From: Deltaproteobacteria bacterium
Lineage (GTDB): Bacteria; Desulfobacterota; Desulfobacteria; Desulfobacterales; Desulfobacteraceae
Reading direction: 5' to 3'
NCBI GenBank assembly: GCA_013151635.1
Contig: JAADHV010000067.1
Span: 50,958 to 114,957 of the forward strand
Length of the DNA stretch: 64,000 nucleotides
The position numbers were made by a program, and so were the translations under genes. Shown here one piece after another: positions 1 through 11,077 of the stretch (position 1 is its first letter; the number at the start of each line of letters is the position of its first letter). The notes beneath the pieces are model-generated. The model was not told the origin of the DNA, did no database searches, and saw only the letters and a program-made list of their open reading frames with translations.

Positions 1-2
1 TG

Positions 3-326
3 CCCTCGGGACTTCAATATGAAGTCTTGACAGAGGGTGACGGTCCTTTCCCAAAGGCAACAGATACAATAGAGTGTAATTACAGGGGCACACTCATAGA
101 TGGAACGGTTTTTGATTCTTCCTACCAGAGGGGGAAACCTGCAAGTTTCCAGGTAAACGGTGTGATTCAAGGCTGGATAGAAGCCCTGCAGAAGATGAGG
201 GTCGGATCTAAGTGGATTTTGTATGTCCCGCCGGAACTTGCATACGGTGACAGGGGAGCGGGATCTGTTATAAAACCGGGTGCAACCCTGATTTTTGAAG
301 TCGAAGTATTGGGTATTCTGGAGTAA
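3..326 (+). CDS. FKBP-type peptidyl-prolyl isomerase, 5'-truncated by window edge
   Basis: Frame is open to the window start ([14 protein letters not shown]...); FKBP motifs [29 protein letters not shown]. Confidence 0.9.
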   Translation, partial: PSGLQYEVLTEGDGPFPKATDTIECNYRGTLIDGTVFDSSYQRGKPASFQVNGVIQGWIEALQKMRVGSKWILYVPPELAYGDRGAGSVIKPGATLIFEVEVLGILE

Positions 327-332
327 TAAACC

Positions 333-896
333 ATGTTTGTCCTCGGAATAAACGGCAGCCCGCGGCATAAGGGCAATTCCCGTTATCTGATGTCTCTTTT
401 TATGGAAGAAATGAAGGCAAAAGGCCATAACACAAAAGTGCTGGATGCGGTCAAGCTTAAAATCAATCCCTGTATCGGATGCGGCAATTGTGAGACTAAA
501 GGTGTTTGCATATTTGAGGATGATTTTACTAATATTTTTTTGCCGGCAATGATAAAAGCCGATTTGGCCGTGATAAGTTCCCCTGTTTATTTTTATGCTT
601 TTCCAGCCGCACTCAAGGCCTTGATCGACAGGATACAGGTGATGTGGTCCAGAAAATACAGGCTTAAGACGGATGAATTCAAGGGCCGCATACGAAAGGG
701 CGTTCTCCTGGCATCAGGTGCCACAAATGGAAAAGATCTGTTTGACGGCTTGAAGCTGACTGCCAGATATTTTTTTGATGCCGCAGATATAAAATATGAA
801 TCAGGACTCTTTTACAGGGGTGTTGATGGAAAAGGCGAGATGGAAAACCATCCCGCCGTTCATGAAGATATTAAAAAACTTTCTGCTTTGTTTTAG
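333..896 (+). CDS. NADPH-dependent FMN reductase / flavodoxin-like protein with Cys cluster
   Basis: GINGSPRHKGNSRYLM N-terminus and CIGCGNC motif, typical of the iron-sulfur flavoprotein/FMN reductase family. Confidence 0.85.
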   Translation: MFVLGINGSPRHKGNSRYLMSLFMEEMKAKGHNTKVLDAVKLKINPCIGCGNCETKGVCIFEDDFTNIFLPAMIKADLAVISSPVYFYAFPAALKALIDRIQVMWSRKYRLKTDEFKGRIRKGVLLASGATNGKDLFDGLKLTARYFFDAADIKYESGLFYRGVDGKGEMENHPAVHEDIKKLSALF

Positions 897-980
897 TTTT
901 TTTAAGGACAGCCACCCCCAATTTTTTCTTGTTGGAATTAAGTTTAAGCGCCGTGAAAAACTCCTTGTCCTTTATAGTAT

Positions 981-1022
981 AAAAAACGCCTGCAATCTCA
1001 GTTGATTAATTTATCAGGCGTT
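981..1022 (-). terminator. Hairpin AACGCCTG...CAGGCGTT overlapping the 3' end of pckG
   Basis: 8-bp perfect inverted repeat at 985-992/1015-1022 followed on the minus strand by a U-rich run. Confidence 0.6.
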
Positions 1023-2974
1023 ATAATGCTGCCATGGACATCCTTTAATGCTGAAAGTTTAGTTTTCTGTTCAGCCAGGATGTCAAACAGGATTTGAGGG
1101 ATGCCTTCTTCCCTGGCATATGCATCGTGCTGGAGCTCAATCCGTTTGATAATATTATCAAGGTACAAAGAGAATTGTTTTGTATAAAGTTCTTTTGTAT
1201 AGTCTTTATCTATAACCTGTTTGAACAATAATTTTAAATCGTCATATTTCGGAAGATTTCCTATGGGTGTTGAAATATATTCAATTTCATCGTGTGCATA
1301 TCGTTCAAGCCATGACAGCCATACTTTTACATCTTTTTTTTCTCCTAAAAGCGTGGAAGATTCTCCGCCTCTGGCCTTTTTTGTTAAAAAATAATTAAGC
1401 CCTGCCATCACGGGTCTGTACTCTTTTTTTATTTTTTTGCTTCCAAAAAAATTGAACTGGGCTTTCATATAATCTCCAAGGGCACCAGGGATAAAGGGTG
1501 CATTGGCCCAGGGAGCCCTTTTGACTCCTGTTACCCCGACTTCCGTTGCCGTGGCGGCAGAAACAATACAGGCCCCTATGACAACTCCGGCATCAGAGTT
1601 TTTGGCAACCCAGACAGGCGGCATGGTGTCTGCATCCCTTCCACTGTAAGTGAAAACTCTTGTAAGTGCGCCTTCAGGGTTTTCCGCCTGGGGCGAGTAA
1701 GTCTCAAGGCAGTCAGAACTTAATGTGCAACGGGAATTGGGATGGGACATGGGAACTGGTTTGCCGTTTTCATCGGTTTTACCTTTATGCCAGTCACCCT
1801 GGAAATTAAAGCCTTTGTCCGGATGTTCTTCATTATTACCCACCCAGTGGGGTACTTTTTTTTCATCGATCAATACATTGGACCAGATCACTTCGTGCCC
1901 GGGCTGTCTTAAAATCTGCATTAAAAGAGGATCGCCTTCAAGGTTTACGTTTTCAACGATTCCGAAAATTCCGCACTCAGGATTGACAGATCTGATACTT
2001 CCGTCCTCTGCAATCCACATCTGGGCAAGATCATCGCCGATAAATACGTTTCCTGCCATGGCAGTTGTGGTTTTTCCGCATCCGCTCGGGGCAGCGCCTG
2101 CAAACCAGGTAACACGGTCATCAGGGCCGTGGATACCCGTGATGAACATATGCTCGGACAATTCCTTTCCGGGATTCTCATAAACAGCCTTATCAACGGC
2201 AAACCTGTGGTTGCCTTTTTTAAGCAGCAGTGTATTACCGGCATAGGTGCAATTCCAGCTATATGTTGTTTTGTATTTTCGATCCATGAAAACCCTTGCA
2301 TTTGGCAGGTCTTCGGGCCGGTTAAGACCCTGGCTGTGGATATTTGTAAAGAAATGTCCAAGTGATTCCACTTCTTTATTAAAATCACTATAGGCATTCC
2401 TGTAAAGAAGTTCAGCACTATGGGAAACATAGGCGGAACTTGTGATTTCAAGGGCAGGATTTGACACGGGAGATCCCACAGGGCCCCTCATATAAAATCC
2501 AACTATCATGGTCATGCCTTTCATGATGTCAGTCATATTGGCCCTGACTTCTTCAAGTGCAGAGGGCCTGTCCATCCGGTTGGCAAGAGAGCTTACCTGA
2601 TCTTCAGGGTTTGCGATATAATAGGTCCTGTCAACTATCCTGCCCTGCTCCTGGGCCAGGTCAAAATGAATTGTATGCCCTTCCATCGCAAGGGGGCTTT
2701 CCTCGTTTTTTTCAAGTGCAAGGTTTTTAATGAATTCCCGATCTTCAGGTGAACCTGTATTGATAAAAACAAAAGAAGGATTGCAAAGTACGATTGAATC
2801 GGCAATTTTTTTTAGAACTTCAGGAAGGTTGATTTTTAAAATCCGCTCTAATTGTACGTCATCCATTGATTGTTTGAAAACAGCTTTCGCACCTTCCATG
2901 GAATTAGTTTTTCCAAGTTCATTTATGATATCTATCTTGCTACCTTTTTTAAGCATTTTAATCATAGTCTCCAA
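998..2974 (-). CDS. pckG: Phosphoenolpyruvate carboxykinase (GTP)
   Basis: 658-aa ORF; GTP-PEPCK motifs (WFAGAAPSGCGKTTTAM, GDDLAQMWI, NPECGIFGIVENVN). Confidence 0.95.
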   Translation of the reverse strand: METMIKMLKKGSKIDIINELGKTNSMEGAKAVFKQSMDDVQLERILKINLPEVLKKIADSIVLCNPSFVFINTGSPEDREFIKNLALEKNEESPLAMEGHTIHFDLAQEQGRIVDRTYYIANPEDQVSSLANRMDRPSALEEVRANMTDIMKGMTMIVGFYMRGPVGSPVSNPALEITSSAYVSHSAELLYRNAYSDFNKEVESLGHFFTNIHSQGLNRPEDLPNARVFMDRKYKTTYSWNCTYAGNTLLLKKGNHRFAVDKAVYENPGKELSEHMFITGIHGPDDRVTWFAGAAPSGCGKTTTAMAGNVFIGDDLAQMWIAEDGSIRSVNPECGIFGIVENVNLEGDPLLMQILRQPGHEVIWSNVLIDEKKVPHWVGNNEEHPDKGFNFQGDWHKGKTDENGKPVPMSHPNSRCTLSSDCLETYSPQAENPEGALTRVFTYSGRDADTMPPVWVAKNSDAGVVIGACIVSAATATEVGVTGVKRAPWANAPFIPGALGDYMKAQFNFFGSKKIKKEYRPVMAGLNYFLTKKARGGESSTLLGEKKDVKVWLSWLERYAHDEIEYISTPIGNLPKYDDLKLLFKQVIDKDYTKELYTKQFSLYLDNIIKRIELQHDAYAREEGIPQILFDILAEQKTKLSALKDVHGSIITPDKLIN

Positions 2975-3124
2975 AATAGGGTTATTAAAAGAGTTTTTTT
3001 CCTTCTACCATTTAATTTGTAAAAATCAAATGGTATCTTATTTTTTTTCAAAAAAACTTAGATTGTATTTTTGGGATAACCAGTATAAAAACAGATGGAT
3101 GGCTGAGCGATTCTCAACAGGTTA

Positions 3125-3220
3125 ACTAACTGCCACGGGCAGACCTGGTATTTCACCAGAGTTTGCCGACGACAAAACATGAAAGTCCTGATTTGGATTG
3201 CAAAGGCTTTCATATAAAAA
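3125..3220 (+). repeat. Dispersed double-hairpin repeat, copy A (5' of PHP gene)
   Basis: Near-identical reverse complement of 29656-29750; shares the GGCAGACCTGGTATTTCACCAGAGTTTGCC hairpin with 34016-34116. Confidence 0.8.
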
Positions 3221-3228
3221 GGGAAACG

Positions 3229-4137
3229 ATGAATCAGACAATTTTTGCGGATTTACATAACCATACTAGAGCATCTGATGGCGATTTCACCCCGGGGCAA
3301 CTGGTTGAAAATATAAAAAATCTCGGGATAAAGGCAGTTGCCGTCACAGACCATGATACCTTAAACGCCTTGAAGGATGCTGTTAATGCAGGAAAGAAAT
3401 ATAATATTGAGGTGATTTGCGGTGTAGAAGTTTCAATCAGGTTTAAACGCCCTTATTTTACAGGAACAATGCATCTCCTATGCTATTTTAAAGAAGAAAG
3501 GCTCCTTGATGATCAATTCGTAAAAGGATTTAATAAAGTCCTGGCACAGGGACGCGGAGAAAAACTTGTAAGGGCAAGAGTTGATGAAATCAATAAATTT
3601 TTCGGGCCTGAAACTGATAATGCCTTATTAAAAAGAGAACTTGAATTTAAAGATATCGCGGCGTTAAGCAATAATGCTACAAGACGTCACTTTGCCATTG
3701 CACTGGAGCAATCCTTCGGGATCTATGATGCTGATACCATTAATTCAATCATTGGAAATAACAGCCCGGCTTATCTTCCCTCCGGGGTCAGGTTGGAAAC
3801 CGTGGTTGAATTTATCCGGAAGAACCATATCCTTGCTGTCCTTGCCCACCCGGCAGCCGGCTCTTTTCCAGGCAAAGGACATTATAAGGAAGTCCTGCCT
3901 TCAATTAAAATCGTTGAAAGAATTTTTCCGGAGTTTATTGAGGCGGGGATTAAGGGGCTTGAGGTTTATTACCCTGGACATATCAGGGAACACAGGGAGC
4001 TTATGAAATCCTGGGCCCAAAAACATCATCTTTTAATTACAGGCGGATCGGATTGCCATGATGGAATAGAACGCCCGGCAGGGGTGGAAGGTATTTTAGA
4101 ACCCGAATATAAACTGTTTAAGGCGCAATTGGCATGA
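3229..4137 (+). CDS. PHP-domain phosphoesterase (TrpH-like)
   Basis: ADLHNHTRASDGDFTPGQLV, AVTDHDTL, GVEVS, AHPA, GGSDCHD motifs. Start moved from 3163 to the ATG at 3229 because upstream codons lie inside a repeat. Confidence 0.85.
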   Translation: MNQTIFADLHNHTRASDGDFTPGQLVENIKNLGIKAVAVTDHDTLNALKDAVNAGKKYNIEVICGVEVSIRFKRPYFTGTMHLLCYFKEERLLDDQFVKGFNKVLAQGRGEKLVRARVDEINKFFGPETDNALLKRELEFKDIAALSNNATRRHFAIALEQSFGIYDADTINSIIGNNSPAYLPSGVRLETVVEFIRKNHILAVLAHPAAGSFPGKGHYKEVLPSIKIVERIFPEFIEAGIKGLEVYYPGHIREHRELMKSWAQKHHLLITGGSDCHDGIERPAGVEGILEPEYKLFKAQLA

Positions 4138-4586
4138 GAATAAAAGAAAGAGAGATTAAAGATAGAAAAGATGTTGAGAAGATTTTGCGGGAAAGCCGGG
4201 TCTGCCGCCTGGCAATGGTGGATGGAGATAAACCCTATGTCGTCCCGTTGAATTTTGGATATAAGGACGGCTTTCTTTTTTTTCACAGTGCCAAAGAAGG
4301 ACGAAAGATCGATCTGATTAAAAAAAACCCCAATGTCTGTTTTGAGGTTGATAAGCTTATAAGACTGAAAAAGGCGAAATGCGCCTGCGACTTTGGCATT
4401 GAATATAAAAGCGTTATAGGATCAGGCACGGCAGAGTTTCTTGATGATTTAGAAGAAAAGATAGAAGGCCTGAATGCAATTATGTCCCAGTATTCAGGAA
4501 GACAATTTGAGTATACCAATAAGATGCTTGAAAAAACCATTGTGATAAAAGTTACCATTGACACGATGACGGGAAAACAATCTTGA
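4134..4586 (+). CDS. Pyridoxamine 5'-phosphate oxidase-like flavoprotein
   Basis: CRLAMVDGDKPYVVPLNFGYKDGFLFFHSAKEGRKIDLIKKNPNVCFEVD typical of the NimA/PNPOx-like family. Confidence 0.8.
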   Translation: MRIKEREIKDRKDVEKILRESRVCRLAMVDGDKPYVVPLNFGYKDGFLFFHSAKEGRKIDLIKKNPNVCFEVDKLIRLKKAKCACDFGIEYKSVIGSGTAEFLDDLEEKIEGLNAIMSQYSGRQFEYTNKMLEKTIVIKVTIDTMTGKQS

Positions 4587-6694
4587 GAAATAAAATCGTG
4601 CATAATGATGAAACCAAAGGGAAAAAAGCAAAGATCAACTGGGAGCATCTGGATACTGTCAACCATATTATTATAAATTTCAGAAATACACAAAAGATGC
4701 TTAAAGATCTTCTGGATGCCATGCTTGATATTTTTAATTGTGACAGGGCCTGGCTTGTACACCCGTGTGATCCTTGTGCGGATTTTTTTACCGTTAAAGT
4801 TGAAAGCACAAGGCCTGGATACCCGGGGCTTGGGGCATCAGATAAAAAAATTCCAATGACGTTGGAAATGTCAGAATCAATGAAATCAGTTACCGGAGCG
4901 GATAAACCTGTTTTATATGATACAAAGAGCGGGTTTGGCATTCCGGACTGGATGGCAGATGAATATCAGATTAAATCTGCCATCAGGATGGCTGTTTATC
5001 CTAAATTTGACCAGGCATGGCTGCTTGGCATGCACAGGTGTAAAAGTGACCGGCCCTGGACAAATGAAGAAAAAATGTTGTTTAACTCCATTGGCAGGAG
5101 GCTGTCTGACGGGTTAAATGCCATTCTTTTAATCCGGGAGTTGAAAAAAGCCAATAAAACCTTGATGGAAAGCGAGGACAGCCTTGCAAAAATATTTCAT
5201 TCAAGCCCCATGGGAATTGTTATTCTCAAGCCTGAGAAACTTGAAATTTTAAATGTTAACCAAAGCTTTTTAAATACCACGGGTTTTGATCAGGAACAGG
5301 TTTTGGGGAAAGATTTTTTGGGGGAAGATTTTTTTATTGTTCCGGAAACCATGATTATCCTTGCAGGTCTGAAGAAAAAAGGAGCATTCAGCCAGGTTGA
5401 CATAAAATTTTATAATAAGCAGGGCCTGGTCAGGGACGGGCGGCTTTCCTCACAAAGAGTGAATATCAGCGGAAAGCAAAGGATCCAAATTACAATTGAA
5501 GATATCACGGATTATAAAAAAGTGGAAAAGGAAAAACTTGCTGCCCAGTGCCACGCAGCAGAGCAGGAAAAATATGCTTTGATCGGCCAGGTTGCAGGGA
5601 AAATGGCCCACGATTTTAATAATATTCTCGGGGCCATTATGGGGAATGCCGAACTCAGCCTTCTGGACTGTAAAGATCCTGAAGCAGCAAAGACATTTGA
5701 ACTTATTCTTGACCAGACAAAAAAGGGCAGGAACCTGACAAAAAACCTTGTGGCCTTTGCAAGAGACCAGGAACCAAAGCAGGATTTTTTTAATATAAAT
5801 GAGAAAATTTCCCTTGTGCTGAATCTTTTAAAAAAGGATCTTAAGGGAATTCATATCATAAGTTATTTTTCTGCGTCCATGCCGGAACTGCTGGCAGATC
5901 CGGGGATGATAGAAAATGCTCTTGTAAATATTTTCCACAATTCCATACATGCCATGGGGAATGAAGAAAACCCGGTATTAAAAATTTTGACATTAAGTGA
6001 TGATGATAATATTTTAATTAAAATTGAGGATAACGGGTGCGGAATTCCAAAAGAACACCAGAGGAGTGTTTATGCGCCGGCGTTTACATTAAAAAACAGC
6101 AAAGATGTCTTAAACGCATATGATAAGTCCGTCAAAGGAACGGGGTACGGGCTTTTTAACGTAAAAAAAATCATACAGAAACATAAAGGCAGGATTTGGT
6201 TTGAAAGCAAGGTGAACAAAGGAACAAAATTTTTCATAAGCCTTCCTGTGATAAAAAAAGATTTGACCAAAAAGGAAAAAACGGAACTTGAAAAGGCAAT
6301 CCTGCACAAGGCAAAAAAAATACTTATTGTGGAAGATGAACAATCCATTTCCGATGTCCAGTCTTTGATACTGGCAGATAAGCCCTTTTTCCATATTGTT
6401 GATGTGGCCCATAACGGGGATATGGCCATGGAATTTCTTAAAACACACACCTATGATTTGATCAGCCTTGATTATCGCCTCCCGGGCGGTCTTAACGGGA
6501 TGGATCTTTATAAGACTATCCGCAAAAAAGATACCAGGATACCCATAGTTTTTATTTCCGGCAATATCGAGTTTTTAGAATCAATTATTGCATTAAAAAA
6601 GAAGGATAAAAGGCTGGATCACCTGTCCAAGCCATGCCAGAATAAAGAATATGTGGATTGTATCAACCACCTTTTTGGCAGTATTGAAATATAG
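4583..6694 (+). CDS. Hybrid sensor histidine kinase (GAF-like, PAS, HisKA/HATPase, receiver)
   Basis: HDFNNILGAIMGNAEL H-box, DNGCGIP, GTGYGLFNVKKI, C-terminal receiver ILIVEDEQS...DYRLPGGLNGMDL. Confidence 0.9.
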   Translation: MRNKIVHNDETKGKKAKINWEHLDTVNHIIINFRNTQKMLKDLLDAMLDIFNCDRAWLVHPCDPCADFFTVKVESTRPGYPGLGASDKKIPMTLEMSESMKSVTGADKPVLYDTKSGFGIPDWMADEYQIKSAIRMAVYPKFDQAWLLGMHRCKSDRPWTNEEKMLFNSIGRRLSDGLNAILLIRELKKANKTLMESEDSLAKIFHSSPMGIVILKPEKLEILNVNQSFLNTTGFDQEQVLGKDFLGEDFFIVPETMIILAGLKKKGAFSQVDIKFYNKQGLVRDGRLSSQRVNISGKQRIQITIEDITDYKKVEKEKLAAQCHAAEQEKYALIGQVAGKMAHDFNNILGAIMGNAELSLLDCKDPEAAKTFELILDQTKKGRNLTKNLVAFARDQEPKQDFFNINEKISLVLNLLKKDLKGIHIISYFSASMPELLADPGMIENALVNIFHNSIHAMGNEENPVLKILTLSDDDNILIKIEDNGCGIPKEHQRSVYAPAFTLKNSKDVLNAYDKSVKGTGYGLFNVKKIIQKHKGRIWFESKVNKGTKFFISLPVIKKDLTKKEKTELEKAILHKAKKILIVEDEQSISDVQSLILADKPFFHIVDVAHNGDMAMEFLKTHTYDLISLDYRLPGGLNGMDLYKTIRKKDTRIPIVFISGNIEFLESIIALKKKDKRLDHLSKPCQNKEYVDCINHLFGSIEI

Positions 6695-6846
6695 TGCTTT
6701 ATAATTTTCTTGAATATTGGGATAGTTTTTTTTATAGTAAATAAACAGCATCCGGCAAAGTGTTCAAAATTATTTCATGAATCAATAAAATTAAAATGCA
6801 GCGGTTTTTAAGCTTTTATCTTTTAACTTGAAAAAAAGTCCCTGCC

Positions 6847-8487
6847 ATGACCCATAAAATTTTAATTATTGAAGATAACCCGGTTGAAATGCAACTTGCC
6901 TGTAAAATGTTTGAGAAGATAAAAGAATATGAAATCTTCCAGGCAAAGGATGCATTCTTTGCAAGAGAATGTCTTAAAATGCATAAGATAGAAATTGTGT
7001 TATGCGATATCGGCCTTCCCGGGGAATCAGGGCTTGACCTGACAAAATTTATCATTGGGGCATACGAGAATATCATTGTTATAATACTTTCGGCCAGTGA
7101 TGACCTTCATACCAGTGAAAAGGCCATTGAAAACGGGGCTTTCAGCTATCTTGTCAAACCTGTAAAATCAAGCCAGCTCAGGATCAGCATTGCCAACGCC
7201 CTGAAAATCCGGGAATATCAAAAATTAATCAGGGACCAGCAGACATCGCTTGAAGAAAAAATAAAATATCTTGAGCTGACAAAATCAGAACTTGAGAAGA
7301 GCGAAGAAGAATTTCGATCTATTTTTGAAAATATCCAGGAAGGGTTTTACAGGTCAAGCCTTGATGGAAAAATCATCATGGCCAACCCGGTTGCATTGAA
7401 AATAATGGGTTACACTTCTTTTGAAGAGGTAAAAGGGTTTGAGACGACTGACTTTTATAAGCATCCTGAAGACCGGGATAAACTGCTTGAAAAAATAGAT
7501 AAGTACGGGGCGGTATTGGCTTATGAAGTGGAAATTGTTAGAAAGGACGGTGACACTGCCACAATCCTTGTTAGCAGCCATAAGAGAAAAGATCATTCAG
7601 GAAAAGTGCTTGGACTTGAAGGGACAATTGTGGATATTACAGATCGCAAACTGCTTGAGGCCGAGCTTGCCCAGGCCCAGAAACTTGAATCCATAGGACA
7701 GCTTGCAGCAGGTATTGCCCATGAGATCAATACGCCAATCCAGTATATAGGTGATAATCTTAATTTTGTTAAAGATGCATTTGAGGATTTGAATGAACTT
7801 GTTAAAAATTTTACAGGCTTTTTGGAAACCGCAAAAAAAGAAAGACCTGATAAGCTTTTAATTGAAGACATGGAATCAAACCTGGAAGATGCTGATTTTG
7901 AATTTCTTGCACAAGAAGTTCCTGTTGCAATCCTGCAATCCCTTGAAGGGGTTGAGCACGTCCGGAAAATTGTCAAATCCATGAAAGAGTTTGCCCACCC
8001 CGGCGGAGGGGAAAAAGTAATGGTCGATATCCATAAAGCCATTGAAAATACCGTGACCGTGGCAAAAAATGAGTGGAAATATGTTGCAGATCTTATTTTG
8101 GATTTTGATGATTCGTTACCAATGGTTTCCTGCAACCCGGGTGAAATAAACCAGGTGCTGCTGAACATGATCATTAATGCAAGTCATGCCATCGCTGATG
8201 TTTTAGACGATCGTCCCGAAGGAAAAGGCAAGATTATCATTGGAACAAAAAACAAAAAAAATAAAATAGAAATTTCAATAAGGGACACTGGTGCCGGGAT
8301 CCGGAAAGAAGCCCGAAATAAAATATTTGATCCTTTTTTTACAACAAAAAAGGTTGGAAAGGGGACAGGACAGGGCCTTGCCATTTCCTATTCCATTATT
8401 GTGGATAAGCATAAAGGTAAAATTTTTTTTCATACCGAGCCTGGAAAAGGAACAATATTTACGATCATCCTTCCAAAGAAAAATTAA
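6847..8487 (+). CDS. Receiver-PAS-histidine kinase
   Basis: ILIIEDNPVEMQL receiver; PAS FRSIFENIQEGFYRSS; IAHEINTPIQYIGDN H-box; DTGAGI, GTGQGLAIS. Confidence 0.9.
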   Translation: MTHKILIIEDNPVEMQLACKMFEKIKEYEIFQAKDAFFARECLKMHKIEIVLCDIGLPGESGLDLTKFIIGAYENIIVIILSASDDLHTSEKAIENGAFSYLVKPVKSSQLRISIANALKIREYQKLIRDQQTSLEEKIKYLELTKSELEKSEEEFRSIFENIQEGFYRSSLDGKIIMANPVALKIMGYTSFEEVKGFETTDFYKHPEDRDKLLEKIDKYGAVLAYEVEIVRKDGDTATILVSSHKRKDHSGKVLGLEGTIVDITDRKLLEAELAQAQKLESIGQLAAGIAHEINTPIQYIGDNLNFVKDAFEDLNELVKNFTGFLETAKKERPDKLLIEDMESNLEDADFEFLAQEVPVAILQSLEGVEHVRKIVKSMKEFAHPGGGEKVMVDIHKAIENTVTVAKNEWKYVADLILDFDDSLPMVSCNPGEINQVLLNMIINASHAIADVLDDRPEGKGKIIIGTKNKKNKIEISIRDTGAGIRKEARNKIFDPFFTTKKVGKGTGQGLAISYSIIVDKHKGKIFFHTEPGKGTIFTIILPKKN

Positions 8488-8505
8488 ATTTCAAGGGAAC
8501 AGGAA

Positions 8506-9702
8506 ATGAAAAGACGGATTTTGTTTGTTGATGACGAGCCTAATATTTTAAAGGGACTTCAAAGGAGCTTAAGGCCTTTGAGAAAGTACTGGGACATGAC
8601 ATTTGAAGAAGGTGGCAAAAATGCTCTCAAAGTCCTTGAAAAAGGAGCCTTTGATGTCATTGTATCAGATATGCGCATGCCTGATATGGACGGGCCAAGT
8701 CTTTTAAAAATTGTACACGATAAATATCCCACAATGGTGAGAATTATCCTTTCAGGCCATTCTGACAGGGAAATGATAATGAAAACCGTAAAATCAGCCC
8801 ACCAATACCTTTCAAAGCCATGTGAAAAAAAAGTATTGGTAACAGCGATAACAAGGTCGTGTTCCCTGCGCGATCTTTTAAATCAAAAGGCATTGCAAAA
8901 ATTGCTTGGAGGAATAGAAACCATGCCGAGTATTCCTTCTTTATATGGCAGGATCATGAAGGAACTCAAATCAAAGGGTGCTTCCGCGTCAAGTGTTGGT
9001 GATATTATATCAAAGGACATGGGAATGACAGCTAAAGTGCTTCAATTGGTAAATTCATCGTTTTTCGGAATGCCAAGGCATATATCCAATACCGGGGAAG
9101 CCGTCGTCCTGCTTGGTATTGATGTTGTGAAAACCCTTGTTCTCGGGATAGAAGTATTTTCCAAATTCAGTAAAAAAACATTATCTGTTATTTCAGTGGA
9201 AAAAGTCCACGACCATTGTGTAAGGACGGGAATTATCGCTCAAAATATAGCCAGGGTGGAAAAAATGGATAAGGAAAAAGCAGATAATGCCATGATAGCT
9301 TCAATCCTTCACGATATAGGAAAATTGCTTCTGGTTGAATACTATATTGATGATTATAAAGACGTCATTAAAATTATTCAGGAAAAAAGGATACCTCTTT
9401 TTGAAGCGGAAAGAGAAATTTTCGGTATCACCCATGCTGAAACAGGAGCCTATATCCTGGGGCTCTGGGGATTACCGGAAAATATTGTTGAAGGTATTGC
9501 CTTTCATCATAATCCTTCAAAAAATATTGGCCGGGAATTAGAACTCTGCGGGCTTGTGCATGTGGCGGAATTGATGGAGCACCATGAACAAAGCCAACCC
9601 GGGACCTGGAGTAAATTAAACGCCCTTGATAACGAATATGTTGAAAGACTTGGGTTGCAGGACAAAATACCATTATGGCGGGATTATATTCAAAGAAAAT
9701 AA
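8506..9702 (+). CDS. Response regulator with HDOD output domain
   Basis: ILFVDDEPNILKGLQRSLR receiver; HDOD LLGGIETMPSIPSLYGRIM...VNSSFFGM...SILHDIGKLLL. Confidence 0.9.
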   Translation: MKRRILFVDDEPNILKGLQRSLRPLRKYWDMTFEEGGKNALKVLEKGAFDVIVSDMRMPDMDGPSLLKIVHDKYPTMVRIILSGHSDREMIMKTVKSAHQYLSKPCEKKVLVTAITRSCSLRDLLNQKALQKLLGGIETMPSIPSLYGRIMKELKSKGASASSVGDIISKDMGMTAKVLQLVNSSFFGMPRHISNTGEAVVLLGIDVVKTLVLGIEVFSKFSKKTLSVISVEKVHDHCVRTGIIAQNIARVEKMDKEKADNAMIASILHDIGKLLLVEYYIDDYKDVIKIIQEKRIPLFEAEREIFGITHAETGAYILGLWGLPENIVEGIAFHHNPSKNIGRELELCGLVHVAELMEHHEQSQPGTWSKLNALDNEYVERLGLQDKIPLWRDYIQRK

Positions 9703-9780
9703 TGCTTTATCTTAAAATGGCATCAAAAATGAATATCAAAGATTCAAAGATCATATGAAAACGATTAACCGGGGTGATGC

Positions 9781-11056
9781 ATGAATATACTTGTTGCAGA
9801 AGATGACTATGTCTCAAGGTTATTGGTGAAAAAAGCAATAAAGAAAATCGGCCATGATGTCCTTGAAGCAGTAAATGGAAAACTTGCCTGGGATTTATTT
9901 TTAAAGCATGAACCTGACATGATTAATGATTATTTCCGACTGGATGATGCCTGAAATGGATGGCATAGAGCTTTGCCGGAAAATAAGGGCTTCTGGGAAA
10001 AAAACATATTCATATATCATGCTCTTAACAGCAAAAGATAAGACAAGTGACCTTGTGGAAGTGTTTGAAGCAGGAGCGGATGACTATATTATCAAACCAT
10101 TTAAACCCGATGAATTACGGTCAAGGATCAATACCGGTGAAAGAATTGTAAAGCTTGAAAGCGAACATCATGAATTACAGCAAAAGTTGATCCGGAATAA
10201 TAAAAAACTTGATCAGGCACTGGAAAATTTAAAGGCTACACAGTCCCAGATATTGCAATCGGAAAAAATGGCGTCAATCGGCCAGCTTTCGGCAGGGGTT
10301 GCCCATGAGATCAACAATCCCATAGGATTTATCGGAAGTAACCTGGACGCATTAAGTGATTACATGAAAGATCTTGATACGCTTATGGGCCATCACCGGA
10401 AACTTAGCAGGGTATTGGAAAAATCAGGCCCTGAGAATTTATCAGATGAAGTTAAAAACCAGATTAAAACCATAACAGAGTGTGAAAAAGATATTGAAAT
10501 CGACTATCTTATGGAAGATATTCCTGAATTATTAAATGATTGTAAGGACGGAACAAAAAGGGTGGGGAGGATTGTCGGGGATTTAAAAAGTTTTGCTCAT
10601 CCCGGAAATGACAAGCAAATGCTTTTTGATATCAATAAGGGTCTTGAATCCACCTTAAATGTTGTAAATAATGAAATCAAATATAAAGCCACGGTGACCA
10701 GGGATTTGGGGGAGATTCCCCTGGTAGAGGGTTTCCCTCAGAAATTGAACCAGGTGTTCATGAATATACTTGTTAATGCAGCACAGGCCATTGAAGAAAA
10801 AGGCGAAATAAAAATTCAGACAAGAAAAGAAGGCAAAGATGTAAAAATTTTTATTTCTGATACCGGGTGCGGTATAAAAAAAGAGAATCTTTCAAAAATA
10901 TTTGATCCTTTTTTTACAACCAAAGAAATCGGCAAAGGTACCGGTCTTGGAATGAATATTGCCTATAATATCATTAAAGATCATAAGGGAAAAATTGACG
11001 TAAAAAGCGTGCCGGGGAAGGGTACGACCTTTGAAATTACATTGCCGGGCAAATAG
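9781..11056 (+). pseudogene. Receiver-histidine kinase gene interrupted by a frameshift (7-bp tandem duplication)
   Basis: Frame 1 from 9781 encodes MNILVAEDDYVSRLLVKKAIKKIGHDVLEAVNGKLAWDLFLKHEPDM; continuation IISDWMMPEMDG...HATPase is in frame 2 from 9926. The junction is gac-ATGATTA-ATGATTA-tttccgac. Confidence 0.8.
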
Positions 11057-11077
11057 GGGAATAATGTTTTAAAAAAT

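Noticed and set aside
1725-2183. Long opposite-strand ORFs inside pckG, copA, DUF342, dapF and other genes in the ORF track
   Set aside because: They are shadow ORFs antisense to strongly supported coding sequences, with no recognisable domains or RBS.
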